Assembly: GCF_017744955.1 (NCBI RefSeq)
Contig: NZ_JAGIAG010000004.1
Location: forward strand, 186,001-250,000
Source: Dokdonella sp.
GTDB lineage: Bacteria; Pseudomonadota; Gammaproteobacteria; Xanthomonadales; Rhodanobacteraceae
Reading direction: 5' to 3'
Length of the DNA: 64,000 nt
Part shown: in pieces, positions 60,024-64,000 of the stretch
Position numbering within the stretch: the first letter of the stretch is position 1
Layout: the number at the start of each line of letters is the position of its first letter
Made by a program: the position numbers and the translations under genes
Notes under the pieces: model-generated
The model's database searches: none
What the model saw: the letters and a program-made list of their open reading frames with translations, nothing else
What the model was told of the DNA's origin: nothing

Positions 60024-61430
60024 ATGCTTCGTTCCTCGATCCGCGCGATCGCGCTCACCTGCACGCTCGCCGGCCCGACGCTGGCCGCGGCCTCGCCGCA
60101 GCCAGCGCCCGTACGCATGCACGACGCCGCCCAGCGGCGGGCCATCGCCGCCACCTTCCTCGCCGAGCATGGGCACGAGGCGACGGCGACGCAGCAGTTG
60201 ACGGTGACCACGCTCGCCGACCACGTTCCGGGTTCGCTGCGCGACGCCATCGAGCGAGCCAATGCCCAACCCGGCATGGCGATCGTCGACTTCTCGCCCT
60301 CGCTGGAAGGCACGATCCATCTGGCGGACGACGCGCTGTTCATCCACGATTCGATCGTGATCGTCGGCCCCGGCGCCGACAAGCTCGCGATCGACGCCGG
60401 CGGCAAGCACTCGATCCTCTACGCCTACGGCTCCGACACGCTCGACCTCGCCATTCTCGGCCTGACGCTCCGCGGCGGCTCCGCCGCTTCGGGGGCGGGC
60501 ATGACCGTCTACAACAGCCATCTCCTGCTCTCCGACACGATCGTCGAGGACAACAACACGATCAACTCGCTCGGCGATCTGTCGGGCGGAGGGCTCTATT
60601 TCCGGGACGGTTCGCTGCGGATCGACCATTGCGTCTTTCGCGACAACAGCGCCGGCGCCGCGGGCGGCGGCGCGTCCGTGCGCAACGCAACGGTGTGGAT
60701 CCGGGATTCATCGTTCACGGGCAATCTCGCCAGGAGCGGCGGCGGCCTGCACGTCGACACGCCGTTTTCCGTCGACGTGCGGCGATCGCTGGTCGCGTCC
60801 AACAATGCCGCCCGTCGCGGCGGCGGCATCGAGCTGAAGGCCACGGGCGCCGCGGCCGTGATCGAGAACGTAACGGTGAGCGGGAACTTCGCCCAAGGCG
60901 AACAACCCACCGATGGCGGCGGCGGCATCGCGCTGACCGGCTCGGCGCGCATCGCGTTGAGCACGATCGCCTACAACTTCGCGTATGCCTTTCAACGAGA
61001 CGCGAACGTCGCAGCGGGCGTGCAGTACGACTCCCCGCAAGGACTGCTGTTCCTCAACGGAAACCTGCTCTGGGGCAATGCGACGCTGAGCGGCGGGAAC
61101 GTCGACCTCGGCCGCGACGGCGGCGGCATGATCGAGGCGATCCACAACTTGATCGGGGCGACGACCCCGGGTGCCGTCAATCGCGCCGACCAGGGCACCT
61201 TGCTCGGAGTGGATCCGCTGCTGACACCGCTCGCCGACAACGGCGGCCCGACGCACACCCACGCCATTGCCGCGGACAGCCCTGCGCGCGACGCGGCGAC
61301 CTGGATCCAGTACGCGGTGGACACCGACCAGCGTGGATTCCAGCGCCGCCGCCACGACGATGAGGTCATGGACCTCGGCGCCTACGAACACGGCGCGGAC
61401 TGCCTGTTCGCGGACGGCTTCGACGGCTGA
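60024..61430 (+). CDS. Secreted beta-helix protein B5 with N-terminal helical segment
   Basis: 468 residues from ATG 60024 (GAAAGGA upstream). Signal peptide LRSSIRAIALTCTLAGPTLAAA; extra segment HDAAQRRAIAATFLAEHG; opening VTTLADHVPGSLRDAI; turns SGGGLYF, GGGASVRN, SGGGLHVDT, RGGGIELKA, DGGGGIALTG; TDQRGFQRR; DLGAYEHGADCLFADGFDG at the end. Pair with B6 is very close, including WIQY-x-V-x-TDQRGF. Confidence 0.85.
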   Translation: MLRSSIRAIALTCTLAGPTLAAASPQPAPVRMHDAAQRRAIAATFLAEHGHEATATQQLTVTTLADHVPGSLRDAIERANAQPGMAIVDFSPSLEGTIHLADDALFIHDSIVIVGPGADKLAIDAGGKHSILYAYGSDTLDLAILGLTLRGGSAASGAGMTVYNSHLLLSDTIVEDNNTINSLGDLSGGGLYFRDGSLRIDHCVFRDNSAGAAGGGASVRNATVWIRDSSFTGNLARSGGGLHVDTPFSVDVRRSLVASNNAARRGGGIELKATGAAAVIENVTVSGNFAQGEQPTDGGGGIALTGSARIALSTIAYNFAYAFQRDANVAAGVQYDSPQGLLFLNGNLLWGNATLSGGNVDLGRDGGGMIEAIHNLIGATTPGAVNRADQGTLLGVDPLLTPLADNGGPTHTHAIAADSPARDAATWIQYAVDTDQRGFQRRRHDDEVMDLGAYEHGADCLFADGFDG

Positions 61431-61509
61431 TCCGCTCGAGGCTCGTTTGCCGCCCGGCCTGCTCGATGTCTGAAGTCGAGCCTCGCTCTCCCCCCAGAAA
61501 GGAATCCGC

Positions 61510-62925
61510 ATGTTTCGCTTCTCCATCCACCTGACCGCGCTCGCTTGCGCGCTCGCCGGCCCCGCGCTCGCCGTCGCTCCTTCGTCGTCGGCGTCCGTGC
61601 ACGACGACGCCGGGCGGCGAGCCGCTGCCACCGCCTTCCTCGCCGAGTACGCGCAAGGCGCGACCGCCCCGCCGAGACTCGCCGTGACCACGCTGGCCGA
61701 TGCCGGCCCGGGTTCGCTGCGCGACGCGGTGGCGCAGGCCAACGCGCAACCCGGACTCGCCGTCGTGGAGATCGACGCGGCGCTGGAAGGCACGATCCAG
61801 CTCGTCGAAGGCGCCTTGCGCATCACCGACTCGGTCCTGATCGTCGGCCCCGGCGCGGACCGGCTGAGCCTAGACGCCGGAGGCCGACACAGCGTGATCG
61901 CCACGGCCAGCTACGTCTTCGACTCCATCGACGTGGGCCTCCTCGGCATGACCATTCGCGGCGGCGCGGCGGCGCGCGGCGCCGGCATCGTCAGTTCGTC
62001 CACCCATCTTTTCCTCGGCTACACCATCGTCGAGGACAACGACACCACCAACTCGATCGACGAAGAACTGGGCGGCGGTCTCTATCTCCGCGGCGGCTCG
62101 CTCAAGATCGACCGGTCCACGTTCCGGCGCAACAGCGCCAGCTCCGCCGGCGGCGGCATGAGCGTGCTCGACGCGCCGGTCTCGATCCGCGACAGCACGA
62201 TCCAGAGCAACTTCGCCAAACGCGGCGGTGGCCTGCACATCGACACACCCTACGCCGTCGACGTGCGGCGCTCGCTGGTGACGCTCAACCAGTCGTCGAT
62301 TCGCGGCGCCGGCATCGACCTGAACGCCAGCGGCGCGGAAGCCGTGTTCGAGAACGTGACGATCAGCAGCAACTTCGTCTTCGGCGACCAACCCACCGCC
62401 AGTGGCGGCGGCATGGCATTGGCGGGTTCGGCCCGCATTTCGCAGAGCACGATCGCGAACAACCGCGCGCAAACGCCCTCCGTTCGCGATCCGGACCGGG
62501 CGGCGGGCTTGCAATACGACAGCGCCCAGGGCCGGCTCGTGCTCAGCGCAACCCTGCTCTGGGGCAATGCGACGCTGGACGACGGCAACGTCGACCTTGG
62601 CCGCCACGGCGGCAACGGCGGCGGAGTCGAGGCGTACTACAGCCTCATCGGCGTCAAGACGCCGGAAGCCGTCAACTACGCCGAAGAAGGCAATCTGTAC
62701 GCGACCGATCCCCTGCTCGGCCCGCTCGCCGACAACGGCGGACCGACATGGACCAACGCGATCGCCGCGAACAGCCCGGCGCGTGACGCGGTGACCTGGA
62801 TCCAGTACTACGCCGTCACCGACCAGCGCGGATTCGTGCGCCGCCAGCGCGGCGACACCGTGCCGGACATCGGCGCGTACGAGTACGGCGCGGACCGCCT
62901 GTTCGCGAACGGTTTCGACGGCTGA
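61510..62925 (+). CDS. Secreted beta-helix protein B6 with N-terminal helical segment
   Basis: 471 residues from ATG 61510 (AGAAAGGAA upstream). Signal peptide FRFSIHLTALACALAGPALA; extra segment HDDAGRRAAATAFLAEYA; opening VTTLADAGPGSLRDAV; turns LGGGLYLRGG, AGGGMSV, RGGGLHIDT, SGGGMALAG; TDQRGFVRRQRGD; DIGAYEYGADRLFANGFDG at the end. Last of the array. Confidence 0.85.
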   Translation: MFRFSIHLTALACALAGPALAVAPSSSASVHDDAGRRAAATAFLAEYAQGATAPPRLAVTTLADAGPGSLRDAVAQANAQPGLAVVEIDAALEGTIQLVEGALRITDSVLIVGPGADRLSLDAGGRHSVIATASYVFDSIDVGLLGMTIRGGAAARGAGIVSSSTHLFLGYTIVEDNDTTNSIDEELGGGLYLRGGSLKIDRSTFRRNSASSAGGGMSVLDAPVSIRDSTIQSNFAKRGGGLHIDTPYAVDVRRSLVTLNQSSIRGAGIDLNASGAEAVFENVTISSNFVFGDQPTASGGGMALAGSARISQSTIANNRAQTPSVRDPDRAAGLQYDSAQGRLVLSATLLWGNATLDDGNVDLGRHGGNGGGVEAYYSLIGVKTPEAVNYAEEGNLYATDPLLGPLADNGGPTWTNAIAANSPARDAVTWIQYYAVTDQRGFVRRQRGDTVPDIGAYEYGADRLFANGFDG

Positions 62926-63229
62926 GCGCCACACGCGCCTTCGTCTCTCCACGCCGTGCCGGCTCGGCCGGCGCCAGCCGCGCGAGCGCAGCCGACGCTC
63001 TCGCGCCGCGCGAAGCCGAGGGGTTTCGAGAGCCGCCTCCGCCGCAGGAAGCGCGAGCCTGTCCCGGCTCGCGCCGGAAGCCAGAGCATCCCGACACGGG
63101 CCGCGGACGCGGCGACCGGCAGCCGCCGCGCGGCAAGGCGTCGCGGGCTTCCCGACGCGGGGCTTGATCGCCGCTGCCCCTGTCGCCATGCTGCGCGGCT
63201 CCGCACGCCGTATACGGAACGCTTTCCGC
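62926..63229. other. Spacer between array end and parE
   Basis: 304 GC-rich bases. Several short inverted pairs (for example CTCTCG...CGAGAG near 63000-63030) but no T-run and no convincing gene. The parE promoter should lie here; GTATACGGAAC at 63210-63220 is the least GC-rich text. Confidence 0.4.
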
Positions 63230-64000
63230 ATGAGTTCTCGCTACAACGCCGCCGACATCGAGGTCCTGTCCGGCCTCGACCCCGTCAAACGCCGCCCGGG
63301 CATGTACACCGACACCGCGCGGCCGAACCATCTGGCGCAGGAAGTCATCGACAACTCGGTCGACGAGGCGCTCGCCGGCCACGCCAAGACCATCGACGTG
63401 ACCGTGCACGCGGACGGTTCGGTGACGGTCGCCGACGACGGCCGCGGCATGCCGGTCGACATCCATCCGGAGGAGAAGATCCCCGGCGTCGAACTGATCC
63501 TCACGCGCCTGCATGCCGGCGGCAAGTTCTCCAACCGCAACTACCAGTACTCCGGCGGCCTGCACGGCGTCGGCGTGTCGGTGGTCAATGCGCTGTCGCA
63601 GCGCGTGGAAGTCACGATCAAGCGTGACGGCCAGGTCTACCGCATGAACTTCAAGGACGGCGATCGCGCGAGCAATCTCAGCGTGACCGGCACCGTGCCG
63701 AAGAAGCAGACCGGGACTACCGTGCATTTCTGGCCCGATCCGAAGTACTTCGACTCGCCGAAGATCTCGCTGCCGCGCCTCAAGCACGTGCTGCGCGCGA
63801 AGGCGGTGCTGTGCGCCGGCCTGACCGTGCGCCTGACCGACGAGGCCAGCGGCGAGCAGATCGAGTGGTACTACGAGGACGGCCTGCGCGACTACCTGCG
63901 CTCGATGCTCGGCGCGACCGAGTACCTGCCGGCCGAGCTGTACGTGAACCACCACGCGCGCGAACAAGGCGGGCGCGACAGCGGCGCGGTCGAGTTCGCG
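63230..64000 (+). CDS. parE: DNA topoisomerase IV subunit B, 5' part (partial)
   Basis: 257 codons from ATG 63230, running off the right edge. ATPase subunit of topoisomerase IV, which decatenates chromosomes. My translation shows MSSRYNAADIEVLSGLDPVK, RRPGMYTDTARPNHLAQEVI, EVIDNSVDEALAGHA, VADDGRGMPVDIHP, GVGVSVVNALS: GHKL ATPase motifs in order. RRPGMYTDTARPNHL points to ParE rather than GyrB. The usual length is about 630, so about 370 residues are missing. Confidence 0.95.
   Translation, partial: MSSRYNAADIEVLSGLDPVKRRPGMYTDTARPNHLAQEVIDNSVDEALAGHAKTIDVTVHADGSVTVADDGRGMPVDIHPEEKIPGVELILTRLHAGGKFSNRNYQYSGGLHGVGVSVVNALSQRVEVTIKRDGQVYRMNFKDGDRASNLSVTGTVPKKQTGTTVHFWPDPKYFDSPKISLPRLKHVLRAKAVLCAGLTVRLTDEASGEQIEWYYEDGLRDYLRSMLGATEYLPAELYVNHHAREQGGRDSGAVEFA

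Noticed and set aside
40700..62500. GGCGGCGGC-type DNA repeats within the array genes
   Set aside because: They encode the Gly-Gly-Gly turns of beta-helix rungs at scattered places; not a tandem DNA repeat.
40291..62925. Autotransporter or two-partner secretion (TpsA) identity for the beta-helix proteins
   Set aside because: No C-terminal barrel domain, no TPS signature at the N-terminus and no TpsB-like gene in the window.

Overview
This window is a chromosomal segment with high G+C content and dense coding from a gammaproteobacterium, most likely of the Xanthomonadales (Lysobacterales) and plausibly the Rhodanobacteraceae; the genus cannot be fixed from sequence reading alone. The grounds are the gene families and their order (surE-pcm-yqaA-nlpD-rpoS, eno-ftsB-ispD-ispF-truD, rlmE-ftsH), frequent GTG/TTG starts, and a short C-terminal peptide of the type F-x-[ND]-G-F-[DE] on several secreted proteins. 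There is no transposase, integrase, rRNA, CRISPR array or phage module.

Layout. 1-6.8 kb: the 3' part of pbpC, a secreted HD-type protein, an aminotransferase/sulfotransferase-like pair, and a NarL/NarX-type two-component pair that follows folP. 6.8-14.3 kb: folP, then an opposite-strand cassette (short-chain dehydrogenase, aldehyde dehydrogenase, SnoaL-like protein, LysR regulator), then ftsH and rlmE; this looks like an rlmE-ftsH-folP operon that has been split. 14.4-16.8 kb: yhbY, a Mth938-like gene, tRNA-Ser(CGA) and a DUF4010 membrane protein. 17-24 kb: a secreted M36 metallopeptidase and the rpoS-nlpD-yqaA-pcm-surE block. 24.3-31.1 kb: a small secreted protein with an internal repeat, an Smr-domain protein, a SHOCT protein, and an RND efflux adaptor and pump. 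31.4-39.9 kb (minus strand): truD, ispF, ispD, ftsB, eno, an AT-richer island with an FG-GAP-like secreted protein, kdsA, a VOC protein and pyrG. 63.2 kb to the end: the 5' part of parE.

The striking region is 40.3-62.9 kb: twelve tandem plus-strand genes for secreted right-handed beta-helix proteins. Group A (six genes, 40.3-52.4 kb) has a start like EYWVGAG-x-x-CDF, eight conserved cysteines and a central RPHGVTI block. Group B (six genes, 52.5-62.9 kb) has a GPGSLR-type (CSLREA-like) start, GG[GA]I repeats and a choice-of-anchor-Q-like end (TDQRG...DIGAYEY). Most of both groups finish with the same short tail, which is also found on the M36 peptidase and, in weaker form, on the FG-GAP protein, although their folds are unrelated. 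This is the best candidate here for an undescribed sorting or anchoring signal. Scattered in the array are a cytosolic tautomerase gene translationally coupled to a group A gene, a truncated second copy of that tautomerase in front of another group A gene (evidence of unit duplication), a DUF1349-like secreted protein and an opposite-strand mdtD-type exporter.

The housekeeping blocks serve peptidoglycan, folate, isoprenoid, LPS (Kdo), CTP and stress-sigma functions. The accessory genes point to a large investment in secreted or surface proteins. Assignments come from reading motifs and from knowledge of the families; no database search was run.
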